Assembly (NCBI GenBank): GCA_044232905.1
Contig: JBIIKZ010000010.1
Coordinates: 1-49,752 of the forward strand
Direction: 5' to 3'
From: CANHVK01 sp044232905
Lineage (GTDB): Bacteria; Bacteroidota; Bacteroidia; Flavobacteriales_D; Crocinitomicaceae
Length of the DNA stretch: 49,752 nucleotides
Shown: in pieces, positions 15,278-25,025 of the stretch
Numbering within the stretch: position 1 is the stretch's first letter
Layout of the letters: each line of letters opens with the position of its first letter
Position numbers and translations under genes: made by a program
The notes under the pieces: generated by a model
Seen by the model: the letters and a program-made list of their open reading frames with translations, nothing else
Told to the model about the DNA's origin: nothing
Databases searched by the model: none

Positions 15278-17029
15278 TTATTTCTCTCGTTTTAAAAATT
15301 GGATTTCATATAACTTCTTATAAAATCCATCGATTTGCAATAATTCATGGTGGGATCCTTGTTCTACTAATTCTCCCTTATCCACTACCACAATCTTATC
15401 CGCTTTTTGAATGGTGGAAAGTCGATGTGCGATAACGATCGATGTTCTTCCTTCTGTTAATTTTTCTGTTGCGCGTTGAATCATTTCTTCCGATTCGTTG
15501 TCTACACTAGATGTTGCTTCGTCTAATATCAAAATGGAAGGATTGTAGACATACGCACGAATAAATGAAAGCAATTGACGCTGTCCCACCGATAACACGC
15601 CTCCTCTTTCTCCTACGTGGTAATCATAACCATTTGGTAATTTCATTATAAAATCGTGCGCACCTACTGCTTTTGCAGCATCCATTACTTGCTCTATACT
15701 TATTGATGGATCACGCAGAGTAATATTGTGGTAAATAGAATCGGAAAACAAAAATACATCTTGTAAAACAATGGCTATGTTTTTTCGCAGAACATCCAAT
15801 TGAATGTCTTGTAAATTCGTGTTTCCAATGAAAATCTCTCCTTTTTGGTATTCGTAAAAACGTCCCAATAAATTCACAATAGTCGATTTTCCAGCGCCTG
15901 TCGCTCCGACAAATGCAACTGTTTTCCCTTTTTCGATGTTTAGGTTAATATTTTTCAATACCCAATCTTCGTCTTTGTAGGCAAAATGAAGGTTTTGGAA
16001 ATGAATATCTTGATGAAAATCTAATTGGGTAATCGTACCATCTTTTTGGGTATGTTCATTCAAATCCAAAACTTCAAAAACGCGTTCTGCGCGCACAATT
16101 CCACGTTGTAGGATATTAAATTTATCCGCTAATTGACGAATAGGTCTGAACAGCATATTCACCCACAAGGTGAAAGAAATGATTTCCCCATACATTTGTT
16201 CTGGATTCGGGGGAACATCCCCTATGAATTGGAATGCGCCCCACACCAACAAAAACGCAATGGAAAGCGAACTTAAAATTTCAACTACAGGAAAGAAAAT
16301 AGAGAAAGCCCATACTGCATTAATATGTGCTTTTTTGTGGTCTTGATTGATTTCATCAAACAATTTTTCTTCTTGTTTTTCTCTTGAGAAAAGTTGCACA
16401 ATTGCCATTCCTGAAATATGTTCTTGTACAAAAGAACTTAAACGCGTGACTTGCAAACGTTCTTGTTGAAACGATTTTTTCATCGCGTTTGCAAAAATAC
16501 GCGTAGCAATTAGGAGTAATGGAATTGGAATCAATGTCAATAGAGTCAACTGCCAATTACTAAAAAACATGATGAAAATAACGAAAAACAACATTAAGAA
16601 ATCGCCTACAATTTCAATCATACCTGAAGAAAACACTTCTGCAATCGCTTCAATATCAGAAATTAAGCGTGTAACCAACGAACCGATTGGTGTTTGGTCG
16701 AAATACTTCATACGAAAGGAAAGCATGTGCTTAAATAACTTTTGACGGATGTCACGAATGATAGATTGTGCTAATAAATTACTTACCAAGGCATTGAAGA
16801 ATTGGAATAGTCCTTCTAAGATTAGCAGTCCTAAAATCAATAAAGTCCAATGTAATAATGCATCCGGATTTTTGGTAGAAATGATGTATTTATCTACCAT
16901 TTCTCCGATTAATTTTGGTCGCATAGGACCTAATATAGATAGAGTTACGGTACAAAAAAAGGAGTAAATCATCAAACGTTTGTAGTTCTTTACAAACTTC
17001 AACAGACGTTTAAAAACATTAAAATCCAT
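15278..17029 (-). CDS. ABC exporter, fused permease and ATPase (MsbA/YheI-like)
   Basis: A 583-residue half-transporter. Six membrane helices fill about the first 310 residues, followed by a nucleotide-binding domain with Walker A GATGAGKST (about residue 375), the Q-loop VLQDVFLF, the signature LSVGQRQ, Walker B ILILDEATSSVD and the switch His in IAHRLSTI. The domain order and length fit lipid or drug exporters that act as dimers. The substrate cannot be read from the sequence. An ATG at 17047 would add six residues (MRKESK). I prefer 17029 because a TAAATTTG box lies only 5 bases before the upstream ATG, so a transcript from it would begin near 17047. Confidence 0.88.
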   Translation of the reverse strand: MDFNVFKRLLKFVKNYKRLMIYSFFCTVTLSILGPMRPKLIGEMVDKYIISTKNPDALLHWTLLILGLLILEGLFQFFNALVSNLLAQSIIRDIRQKLFKHMLSFRMKYFDQTPIGSLVTRLISDIEAIAEVFSSGMIEIVGDFLMLFFVIFIMFFSNWQLTLLTLIPIPLLLIATRIFANAMKKSFQQERLQVTRLSSFVQEHISGMAIVQLFSREKQEEKLFDEINQDHKKAHINAVWAFSIFFPVVEILSSLSIAFLLVWGAFQFIGDVPPNPEQMYGEIISFTLWVNMLFRPIRQLADKFNILQRGIVRAERVFEVLDLNEHTQKDGTITQLDFHQDIHFQNLHFAYKDEDWVLKNINLNIEKGKTVAFVGATGAGKSTIVNLLGRFYEYQKGEIFIGNTNLQDIQLDVLRKNIAIVLQDVFLFSDSIYHNITLRDPSISIEQVMDAAKAVGAHDFIMKLPNGYDYHVGERGGVLSVGQRQLLSFIRAYVYNPSILILDEATSSVDNESEEMIQRATEKLTEGRTSIVIAHRLSTIQKADKIVVVDKGELVEQGSHHELLQIDGFYKKLYEIQFLKREK

Positions 17030-17051
17030 TTTCGATTCCTTGCGCATTGTA

Positions 17052-17059
17052 CAAATTTA
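17052..17059 (-). promoter_or_regulatory. -7 box TAAATTTG for the ABC exporter operon
   Basis: A perfect TAnnTTTG on the minus strand just before the exporter gene. The inferred start near 17048 supports translation from the second ATG at 17029. No well-spaced TTG is visible. Confidence 0.45.
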
Positions 17060-17146
17060 ATAGAAAAGATTGGTTGATTTTCTATTAATGTACGTTCAAG
17101 AATAAATTGTTGTCTTTTTTATTTTAACTTTACAAAAAGCACAGTT

Positions 17147-17794
17147 ATGATCATCAATTTTAGCGAAAACAAATCCATCGTTGGTCCTATTCTAGCAGAA
17201 TTACGCGATGTACAGATTCAGAAAGATTCTATGCGTTTCAGAAAAAATCTAGAGCGTCTAGGAGAAATTTTGGCGTATGAAGTTTCTAAAAAATTAGATT
17301 ACACAACAGAAGTTATAACAACCCCTCTAGGTCAATCCAATGAATATCAATTGGTTGAACAGCCTATTTTAGCAACGATACTTCGTGCGGGTTTACCAAT
17401 GCACCAAGGATTTTTAAATGTATTTGACAAAGCAGACTCTGCATTTGTTTCTGCATATCGCAAACATGTGCATAACGATGAATTTGAAATACATGTAGAA
17501 TATGTTGCTGCGCCTACATTTGAAGGAAAAGCTTTAATTATTGTAGACCCAATGTTGGCTACTGGAAGTTCGATGGTAAGTGTATACAAAGCATTATTAA
17601 AACAAGGAAATCCTAGTAAATTATTTATCGTTTCAGCGATTGCTTCCCCAGAAGCATTGGAATACTTAAAAAACTACTTGCCAGAATCTACACAATATTT
17701 TGTTGGTGCAATTGACCAAGAATTGACTGCACAAGCGTACATTGTACCAGGAATGGGAGATGCTGGAGATTTAGCATTTGGAATTAAATGTTAG
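17147..17794 (+). CDS. upp: Uracil phosphoribosyltransferase
   Basis: A 215-residue enzyme that makes UMP from uracil and PRPP in pyrimidine salvage. The PRPP loop is IIVDPMLATGSSM (about residues 130-142). The C-terminal uracil-binding region is GMGDAGDLAFG. The N-terminal flap ILRAGLPMHQGF also fits. It begins a plus-strand run that contains a YjjG-like nucleotidase, another pyrimidine-related enzyme. A weaker -7 match (TAACTTTA) lies about 20 bases upstream. Confidence 0.95.
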   Translation: MIINFSENKSIVGPILAELRDVQIQKDSMRFRKNLERLGEILAYEVSKKLDYTTEVITTPLGQSNEYQLVEQPILATILRAGLPMHQGFLNVFDKADSAFVSAYRKHVHNDEFEIHVEYVAAPTFEGKALIIVDPMLATGSSMVSVYKALLKQGNPSKLFIVSAIASPEALEYLKNYLPESTQYFVGAIDQELTAQAYIVPGMGDAGDLAFGIKC

Positions 17795-17805
17795 TTCGCT
17801 AAACC

Positions 17806-18276
17806 ATGAATTTCGCGACCTACAGCACCTTTTTTTTATTATCGACGGTAAAATTTTTGTTTACTCCTTTCGGTGGACCTGCTGCAGGGTTAAGTTTTTT
17901 TGAAACTTATTTTTCCTGTTTAGCAGGAGGTATTTTCAGCGGAACCATCTTCTATTTTCTAGGAGAATTTTTACTAAAAAAAGCACGTGCTAAAAAACAA
18001 ATAGCGTATCAAGCATCTATCACAACTGGTTTACCAATCAAGCAAAAAAAGACATTTACACCACTCAACAAAGGAGTAGTGAAAATGAAACGTAAACTTG
18101 GAATAGTTGGTATTTCATTTTTTGCACCCTTATTCATGTCAGTCCCTGTTGGAACCATCATAAGTGCGAAATTTTTTGGAAAAAATAAATTTACCTATCC
18201 ACTCATTGTACTCGGAATGGTTTGTAATGGATTGTTAACTACTGGAATTGCATTCGCAATTGCTTCTTTTTTCTGA
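17806..18276 (+). CDS. Small integral membrane protein of unknown function
   Basis: A 156-residue protein with about four hydrophobic segments (near residues 5-25, 33-55, 100-120 and 132-155). A basic cytoplasmic loop lies in the middle (about residues 57-97), with several Lys clusters (LLKKARAKKQ, VVKMKRKLG). The segment ISFFAPLFMSVPVGTIISAKFF faintly recalls small DedA-like or SMR-like exporters, but I cannot assign a family. It lies 11 bases after upp and overlaps the next gene by one base (TGATG), so it belongs to the upp operon. Confidence 0.75.
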   Translation: MNFATYSTFFLLSTVKFLFTPFGGPAAGLSFFETYFSCLAGGIFSGTIFYFLGEFLLKKARAKKQIAYQASITTGLPIKQKKTFTPLNKGVVKMKRKLGIVGISFFAPLFMSVPVGTIISAKFFGKNKFTYPLIVLGMVCNGLLTTGIAFAIASFF

Positions 18277-18977
18277 TGATTTTTCTAAAGCACGTATTTT
18301 TTGATTTAGATCGTACACTGTGGGATTTCGAACAAAATTCTCGCAATGCCCTTCAGAAAATTTACGATAAACATGGCTTAGCAAAACATTTCGATCATTT
18401 CCTCCATTTTCATAAAGTGTATCACAACATCAATAATGAATTGTGGAAGAAATATGGAAAAGGAAAAATCTCCAAAGATGAATTACGTATCGTACGTTTT
18501 CAAAAAACATTAGAGCGTGTGGAAGTATATGATTTAGGTTTTGCAGACCGTTTGAACAACGATTATGTAGCAACCGCTCCTAAAGAAACCATGCTATTTC
18601 CAAATGCACACGAGACGTTGACGGAACTCAAAAAACGGTATCAATTACACATCATTACAAATGGGTTTGCAGAAGCGCAATTTGTAAAATTAAAAGCGTC
18701 CAAGCTATTCGATTTTTTTGATGTGATTGTATGCTCCGAAATGGTTGGTAAAACGAAACCACACCGCGCTATTTTTAATTATGCTTTGTCAGAGGCAAAA
18801 GCAACTCCTCAAGAAAGTGTGATGATTGGAGACGACCATACGACGGATATTCTTGGTGCAATCCAAGTGGGTATGCAAGCCATTTTATTTGATCCAAACG
18901 AAAAACACCGAAAATCAGCTGGTCAACATAAAATTAAAAATTTGGGGGAATTACCCTATTTACTGACAACCATCTAA
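18276..18977 (+). CDS. YjjG-family HAD pyrimidine nucleotidase
   Basis: A 233-residue HAD hydrolase. Motif I is FFDLDRTLWDF (nucleophile D10, acid D12), motif II is IITNGF, motif III includes the Lys of KTKPHRAIFN, and motif IV is IGDDHTTDI. The DLDRTLWDFEQNS start is characteristic of YjjG, which dephosphorylates non-canonical and deoxy pyrimidine monophosphates. Its start overlaps the stop of the membrane-protein gene by one base. Together with upp this suggests a pyrimidine salvage or clean-up unit. Confidence 0.85.
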   Translation: MIFLKHVFFDLDRTLWDFEQNSRNALQKIYDKHGLAKHFDHFLHFHKVYHNINNELWKKYGKGKISKDELRIVRFQKTLERVEVYDLGFADRLNNDYVATAPKETMLFPNAHETLTELKKRYQLHIITNGFAEAQFVKLKASKLFDFFDVIVCSEMVGKTKPHRAIFNYALSEAKATPQESVMIGDDHTTDILGAIQVGMQAILFDPNEKHRKSAGQHKIKNLGELPYLLTTI

Positions 18978-18995
18978 ATCCGAAGGTAGATTCAA

Positions 18996-20138
18996 ATGTC
19001 CCAAAAGTGCAAACATATCTATATTTCTGTCACGAACGACTTGGTTACCGACCAGCGTGTGCACAAGGTATGCGAATCGATTTGTTCCAAATTTCCAAAT
19101 TACAAAATCACCCTAATAGGACGATTAAAAAAAGATAGCAAAACTGTAAATAAGCGTATTTATAATGTACATCGTATCCAATTACGATTTGAAAAAGGAC
19201 TTAAATTTTACGCAGAATATAATTTACGCCTATTTTTTTATTTGTTATTTCGACGTCGCGGAATCTTTTATGCAAATGATTTAGACACACTACTCCCAAA
19301 TTTTTTACTTTCAAAACTTAAGGGTTGTCAATTAATCTACGATAGTCATGAATACTTTACAGAAGTTCCAGAGTTAATTGGAAGAGATCGTATTCGTGCA
19401 ATTTGGCTTCGCATTGAATCATACATTTTACCTAAACTAAAAACCATGTTTACGGTAAATGAAACGTTAGCCAAAATATATTCCGAAAAATACCATATTC
19501 CTGTGCATGCTATTCGAAATGTTCCAAAACTGCACAAAAATGAAACGCATTCAGAGGAAGTTCAAGTGCGCAAAAAATATGGAATTTCTTCCGCAGATCA
19601 TTTAATTATTTACCAGGGGGCTGTCAACAAAGACCGCGGATTGGAGGAATTGATAGAAGCGTTTACATTTTTACCTTCTATCTTTCATTTAATAATTGTA
19701 GGAACTGGAGATGTGCACCAAGCCTTAATCGAAAAAACCAATACACTGAAATTAAACCAGGTACATTTTGCGGGACAAATACCGTTTAATACACTCGATC
19801 AATATACTTTAGAGGCAAACTTAGGCGTTTCCTTGGAAAAATCTACCAATTTGAACTATCGTTTTGCGTTACCAAACAAGGTATTTGATTATATCGCAGC
19901 GGGTATTCCAATATTGGTAAGTCCACTCCCAGAGTTGTGCGCACTTATAGAAAAACATAATGTAGGGAAACTTTTGCCTACACATACGCCTCTCGATATT
20001 GCACAAACCTTACAAACCATGTTTTCCGATGAAGGACAACTACAACAATGGAAAGCGAATACGCTAAATGCACGAGCAGAATATTGTTGGGAAAAGGAGG
20101 AACAAAAGTTAGTCGGGCGACTTTCAGAGATTTTATAA
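18996..20138 (+). CDS. GT-B glycosyltransferase (family 4-like)
   Basis: A 380-residue glycosyltransferase. The N-domain begins HIYISVTNDLVTDQRVHKV, typical of Bacteroidota group 1 transferases. The C-domain has IIYQGAVNKDRGLEELIEAF and the donor-site block GVSLEKSTNLNYRFALPNKVFDY with the conserved Glu and Lys. It would use a nucleotide sugar for envelope polysaccharide or glycolipid synthesis; neither donor nor acceptor can be told. It starts 18 bases after the YjjG-like gene. The ileS promoter sits just beyond its stop. Confidence 0.85.
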   Translation: MSQKCKHIYISVTNDLVTDQRVHKVCESICSKFPNYKITLIGRLKKDSKTVNKRIYNVHRIQLRFEKGLKFYAEYNLRLFFYLLFRRRGIFYANDLDTLLPNFLLSKLKGCQLIYDSHEYFTEVPELIGRDRIRAIWLRIESYILPKLKTMFTVNETLAKIYSEKYHIPVHAIRNVPKLHKNETHSEEVQVRKKYGISSADHLIIYQGAVNKDRGLEELIEAFTFLPSIFHLIIVGTGDVHQALIEKTNTLKLNQVHFAGQIPFNTLDQYTLEANLGVSLEKSTNLNYRFALPNKVFDYIAAGIPILVSPLPELCALIEKHNVGKLLPTHTPLDIAQTLQTMFSDEGQLQQWKANTLNARAEYCWEKEEQKLVGRLSEIL

Positions 20139-20156
20139 TTTTAGCTTCAATTTTCT

Positions 20157-20164
20157 TATCTTTG
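20157..20164 (+). promoter_or_regulatory. -7 box TATCTTTG for ileS
   Basis: A perfect TAnnTTTG that places the start about 22 bases before the ileS ATG. No TTG at the right spacing. It suggests ileS is transcribed separately from the glycosyltransferase gene. Confidence 0.5.
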
Positions 20165-20190
20165 TTACTTGTCACCAAATTTTTGATTGA

Positions 20191-23100
20191 ATGAGCACAA
20201 AATACAACGAATACAAAGGGTTGAATCTACCAGAAGTCGCTAAAAACGTCTTGGAAAAATGGGAAAATCAACAAGTGTTTGAGAAATCCATGTCGACACG
20301 CGAAGGACACAAACCATTCGTATTTTTTGAAGGTCCACCTTCCGCAAATGGACTTCCTGGTATTCACCACGTTATGGCACGTTCAATCAAAGATATTTTT
20401 TGTCGTTACAAAACTTTAAAAGGCTTTCAAGTAAAACGTAAAGCTGGTTGGGATACCCATGGTTTACCAATCGAATTAGGAGTTGAGAAAGAATTAGGAA
20501 TTACCAAAGAAGACATCGGAACGAAAATCTCCGTAGAAGATTACAACAAAGCGTGTAAGGAAACTGTTATGCGTTATACCGATATTTGGAACAACTTGAC
20601 CCAACAAATGGGGTATTGGGTAGACATGAATGATCCATATATCACCTACGATTCAAAATACATGGAATCTGTTTGGTGGTTATTGGGACAATTGTACGAG
20701 AAAAATTTAATTTACAAAGGATACACCATTCAACCGTATTCCCCTAAAGCGGGTACTGGATTATCATCCCATGAAATCAATCAACCAGGGTGTTATCAAG
20801 ATGTGAAAGATACAACAGTGGTGGCACAGTTTAGGGTAAAAGAGGGTGAAAAAACACCGTTTGGTGTTGCAAATGTGCATTTTTTGGCATGGACTACAAC
20901 CCCTTGGACTTTGCCATCTAATACCGCTTTGTGTGTTGGTCCAAAAATTGAATACGTTTTGGTGAAATCCTTCAACCAATATACCTTCGAACCAATCAAC
21001 GTTATTTTAGCAAAAAACTTGGTAGGTTACCAATTCGGAAAAGGATTTACCGCAGTAACTTCTGGTGAAGAATTATCAGCATACAAACAAGGAGATAAAA
21101 CCATTCCGTTCTTCGTTGCAGGAGAATGTTTGGGTACAGACTTAGTTGGTATTAAATATGAGCAATTAATACCATTCGTATTGCCAGATGAAACACCAGA
21201 AGAAGCATTTAGAGTAATCAGTGGTGATTTCGTAACAACTTCCGATGGTACGGGTATCGTGCACATTGCGCCTACGTTTGGTGCGGACGATGCGCGCGTA
21301 GCTGCAGATGCAGGTGTACCAGGTATGTTGGTAAAAGACGCACATGGTAACTTAGTTCCTTTGGTAGATTTACAAGGTAAATTCCGTCCAGAAGTTGGTC
21401 CTTTTGCAGGAATGTACGTGAAAAACGAATATTACAACGATGGAGAAGCACCTGAACGTTCTGCAGATGTTCAGATTGCAATCTTATTGAAAGAAGAAAA
21501 TAAAGCATTTGCGGTAGCGAAATACGAACACAGTTACCCACACTGTTGGAGAACGGACAAACCAGTATTGTATTACCCATTAGATTCTTGGTTCATCAAA
21601 GCAACGGCTGCGAAAGAACGTATGATGGAATTAAACAAAACGATCAACTGGAAACCAGAATCAACTGGAACTGGACGTTTTGGAAAATGGTTGGAAAACT
21701 TAAATGATTGGAACCTTTCTAGATCGCGTTATTGGGGTATCCCAATTCCAATTTGGTCGACAAAAGAAGGCGATGAACGAATCATCATTTCTTCGGTAGA
21801 GCAATTGAAAAACGAATGCGATAAAGCAGTACAAGCGGGTGTAATGGCAACAAACCCATTGGCAGACTTCGTTGTTGGCGATATGTCGACTAAAAACTAT
21901 GCGAAAATCGATTTACATAAAAACTATGTAGATACGATTACCTTAGTTTCTGCGACTGGTAAACCTATGCAACGCGAAGCAGACTTAATCGACGTTTGGT
22001 TTGATTCTGGTTCAATGCCGTATGCACAATGGCACTATCCATTTGAAAACAAAGAATATATCGATAATCACGCGAGTTTCCCAGCCGACTTTATTGCAGA
22101 AGGAGTCGATCAAACACGTGGCTGGTTCTATACATTGCATGCAATTGCGACAATGGTATTCGATAAAGTAGCATACAAAAACGTTATATCTAATGGATTA
22201 GTATTAGACAAAAACGGTCAAAAAATGTCGAAACGTTTAGGAAATGCGGTTGACCCATTTACGACTTTAGATAAATTTGGTCCGGATGCTACACGTTGGT
22301 ACATGATTACCAATGCACAGCCTTGGGACAACTTGAAATTTGACTTAGATGGAATTACAGAAGTGCAACGTAAATTTTTCGGAACGTTGTATAACACGTA
22401 TTCTTTCTTTACGCTTTATGCAAACATCGATGGATTCGATTATGCTGCAGCAGATTTAGACATCAACGAGCGACCAGAAATTGACCGTTGGATTATTTCG
22501 CAATTACATTCCTTGATTCAAAATGTAGACGAAGCATACGAAACATTCGAACCTACCAAAGCGGGTCGTTTGATTCAAGATTTCATAACGGATCAATTAT
22601 CCAACTGGTATGTACGTTTGTGTCGTAGAAGATTCTGGAAAAGCGATGATTCCAAAGATAAATTATCTGCATACCAAACATTGTATACCTGTTTAGAAAC
22701 AGTAGCTATTTTGGGCGCACCAATTGCACCATTCTTTATGGATCAATTGTTTAGCGATTTAAATGCGGTTACGAAACGTCACGATGTGATTTCGGTGCAC
22801 TTAGCAGATTTCCCAAACGTGAATCCTGCATTGATTGACTCAGCACTAGAAGCACAAATGGATATCGCGCAACGTGTTTCTTCCTTGGTCTTAGGTATTC
22901 GTAAGAAAGAACGTATTCGTGTGCGTCAGCCGCTTCAAACAATCATGGTTCCTACCTTGAACCAAACATTCTCGGACAACATTACCCATGTGAAAGACTT
23001 AATCTTATCGGAAGTGAATGTGAAAGAGTTACGTTTGTTAGAAGAAGGAAGTGGTGTCTTGGTAAAAAGTATCAAACCAAACTTCAAAACGATAGGTCCG

Positions 23101-23586
23101 AAATACGGTAAACAAATGAAGTCTATCGCTGCGTTAGTTGGTAAAATGACTGCAGATGACATTGCTAATGTGGAGAAAAACCAAGGTTGGTCAGGCGACA
23201 TCAATGGAGAAAACATCGTATTAGACTTGAACGACTTTGAAATCTTAGCACAAGACATCCCAGGATGGTTGGTAAGTACCGAAGGAGGCTTAACCGTTGC
23301 TTTAGATATTACAATTTCAGAAGAATTGAAATCCGAAGGAATTGCACGTGAGTTAGTAAATCGCGTACAAAACTTACGTAAAGATTCAGGTTTGGAAGTA
23401 ACAGATAAAATTCGTTTGACAATAGAATGTGCAAGTGAAATTCAAGTGGCAATTGCCCAAAACGAAGAGTATGTGTGTAATGAAGTATTGGCTACAGAAA
23501 TTTCATTTGGTTCCTTTGACGGCGAAGCATTAGTGGTGGATTTAGTGGAAGAAGGAGACGCCAAGATAGGATTGGTAAAGAACTAA
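20191..23586 (+). CDS. ileS: Isoleucyl-tRNA synthetase, type 2-like with swapped HIGH motif
   Basis: A 1131-residue class I synthetase charging tRNA-Ile. The signature normally read as HxGH is GIHH here (residues 57-60, in PSANGLPGIHHVMAR). KMSKR is at 678-682. The CP1 editing domain spans about residues 190-430 with the TTTPWTLPSNTA block. Anticodon-binding and C-terminal domains follow. The length and motifs, including GWDTHGLPIELGVEKELGI, place it with the eukaryote-like type 2 IleRS found in Bacteroidota, a group known for mupirocin resistance. It has its own promoter candidate and a strong terminator. Confidence 0.96.
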   Translation: MSTKYNEYKGLNLPEVAKNVLEKWENQQVFEKSMSTREGHKPFVFFEGPPSANGLPGIHHVMARSIKDIFCRYKTLKGFQVKRKAGWDTHGLPIELGVEKELGITKEDIGTKISVEDYNKACKETVMRYTDIWNNLTQQMGYWVDMNDPYITYDSKYMESVWWLLGQLYEKNLIYKGYTIQPYSPKAGTGLSSHEINQPGCYQDVKDTTVVAQFRVKEGEKTPFGVANVHFLAWTTTPWTLPSNTALCVGPKIEYVLVKSFNQYTFEPINVILAKNLVGYQFGKGFTAVTSGEELSAYKQGDKTIPFFVAGECLGTDLVGIKYEQLIPFVLPDETPEEAFRVISGDFVTTSDGTGIVHIAPTFGADDARVAADAGVPGMLVKDAHGNLVPLVDLQGKFRPEVGPFAGMYVKNEYYNDGEAPERSADVQIAILLKEENKAFAVAKYEHSYPHCWRTDKPVLYYPLDSWFIKATAAKERMMELNKTINWKPESTGTGRFGKWLENLNDWNLSRSRYWGIPIPIWSTKEGDERIIISSVEQLKNECDKAVQAGVMATNPLADFVVGDMSTKNYAKIDLHKNYVDTITLVSATGKPMQREADLIDVWFDSGSMPYAQWHYPFENKEYIDNHASFPADFIAEGVDQTRGWFYTLHAIATMVFDKVAYKNVISNGLVLDKNGQKMSKRLGNAVDPFTTLDKFGPDATRWYMITNAQPWDNLKFDLDGITEVQRKFFGTLYNTYSFFTLYANIDGFDYAAADLDINERPEIDRWIISQLHSLIQNVDEAYETFEPTKAGRLIQDFITDQLSNWYVRLCRRRFWKSDDSKDKLSAYQTLYTCLETVAILGAPIAPFFMDQLFSDLNAVTKRHDVISVHLADFPNVNPALIDSALEAQMDIAQRVSSLVLGIRKKERIRVRQPLQTIMVPTLNQTFSDNITHVKDLILSEVNVKELRLLEEGSGVLVKSIKPNFKTIGPKYGKQMKSIAALVGKMTADDIANVEKNQGWSGDINGENIVLDLNDFEILAQDIPGWLVSTEGGLTVALDITISEELKSEGIARELVNRVQNLRKDSGLEVTDKIRLTIECASEIQVAIAQNEEYVCNEVLATEISFGSFDGEALVVDLVEEGDAKIGLVKN

Positions 23587-23608
23587 AATCTTTGAATTTA
23601 TAAAAGTT

Positions 23609-23636
23609 ATGGTCGCGAAATTCGCGACCATTTTTT
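23609..23636 (+). terminator. Strong intrinsic terminator after ileS
   Basis: ATGGTCGCGAA pairs perfectly with TTCGCGACCAT (11 bp) and is followed by six T. It begins 22 bases after the ileS stop. Confidence 0.9.
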
Positions 23637-23741
23637 GTTTTATAATTCACCTCCATCCACTATATTTCCTAATTCATCGATTTTATTACTAATGCTCCTT
23701 TTCCTTTTCTTATCTTTAATCATTCTTAATAAGATATACCT

Positions 23742-24983
23742 ATGATTTTCCGCTTTTTGATTTTTATTGCTATTTGGTTATTGGTTGATTTATATGTTTT
23801 TCAAGCAATGAAAACGGTTTTTACAGGACCAAAAGCCGTTTATATAAACTATGCCTATTGGTTGTTTGATCTTGTATTGATGGTCATCATTATCTACGTG
23901 GGTGCCTCTGGCAAACTTGCGGGTGGTCCTCCAAAAGGTGGAAGTTATATTATGGGATTAGCAATATTATCCCTTGCACCAAAAATTATCGTGACTCCAT
24001 TTTTATTGATTGAAGACATTGTTCGTTTGATTCAAGGTGGATATGTGGGCATTCAAAAAATGCGTCATGTAGTTGGCTCAGAAGACCTTCGCATGTGGGG
24101 TCGAAGAAAATTTGTGAGTCAAGTGGCACTTGGTTTAGCAGCGATTCCATTGGTAGGTACCGCTTGGGGGATGATCAAAGGAAAATACGACTACCGCGTG
24201 CACAAAGTGAAAATAGCCTTTAAAGATTTACCAGAAGCGTTTCACGGATTTAAAATTACACAACTTTCCGATATTCACTCGGGTTCCTTGGACGATGTTG
24301 CAGCAGTTAGACGTGGAATTGACCTTGCCAATGTGCAAAAAAGTGACATTTTAGTATTTACAGGCGACTTAGTAAACAATGTGGCTACTGAAATGGATCC
24401 TTGGATTGAATATTTTTCGCAATTAGATGCGCCACATGGGAAGTTTTCCATCTTGGGTAATCATGACTATGGCGATTATGTGCAATGGCCTTCCGAAGAA
24501 GCAAAAACGAAAAACTTACAAGATTTAAAAGAGGTGCACGGTAAAATTGGGTTCCGTTTACTATTGAATGAAAGTTTACACCTCGAAAAAGACGGAGAAA
24601 AAATCGCATTGATTGGTGTGGAGAACTGGGGCAAACGCGGCTTTGTCAAACATGGAGATTTGGATAAAGCAATTGCACCTATTGAAGATTCTATGTTTAA
24701 AGTATTGTTATCCCACGATCCATCCCATTGGGAGGCAGTAACAATACCTCATCCTAAAAAAGTACACTTAACACTAGCAGGACATACACATGGAATGCAA
24801 TTTGGTATTGAAATCCCAGGAATTAAATGGAGTCCTGTGAAATACATTTACCCACAATGGGCTGGATTGTATCCAAAAGATGACCAGCACATTTATGTAA
24901 ACAGAGGATTTGGATTTTTAGGTTTTCCTGGAAGAGTTGGAATATTACCAGAGATAACGGTGATTGAGTTGGTGAAGGGGTGA
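23742..24983 (+). CDS. Membrane-anchored metallophosphoesterase
   Basis: A 413-residue protein with three or four N-terminal hydrophobic segments (about residues 1-110) and a calcineurin-like phosphoesterase domain from about residue 165. The metal-binding motifs are visible in order: LSDIHSGS, FTGDLVNN, LGNHDYGDY, LLSHDPSHW and LAGHTHGMQFG. This matches the YkuE/YaeI type, of which YaeI hydrolyses phospholipid-like substrates. The substrate here is unknown. A TATCTTTA box at 23711-23718 may be its -7 element. It is convergent with dprA, 42 bases away. Confidence 0.88.
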   Translation: MIFRFLIFIAIWLLVDLYVFQAMKTVFTGPKAVYINYAYWLFDLVLMVIIIYVGASGKLAGGPPKGGSYIMGLAILSLAPKIIVTPFLLIEDIVRLIQGGYVGIQKMRHVVGSEDLRMWGRRKFVSQVALGLAAIPLVGTAWGMIKGKYDYRVHKVKIAFKDLPEAFHGFKITQLSDIHSGSLDDVAAVRRGIDLANVQKSDILVFTGDLVNNVATEMDPWIEYFSQLDAPHGKFSILGNHDYGDYVQWPSEEAKTKNLQDLKEVHGKIGFRLLLNESLHLEKDGEKIALIGVENWGKRGFVKHGDLDKAIAPIEDSMFKVLLSHDPSHWEAVTIPHPKKVHLTLAGHTHGMQFGIEIPGIKWSPVKYIYPQWAGLYPKDDQHIYVNRGFGFLGFPGRVGILPEITVIELVKG

Positions 24984-25025
24984 TATTAATTAGTAATTAT
25001 GAGTGATGAATTGGGGATTGGGAGC

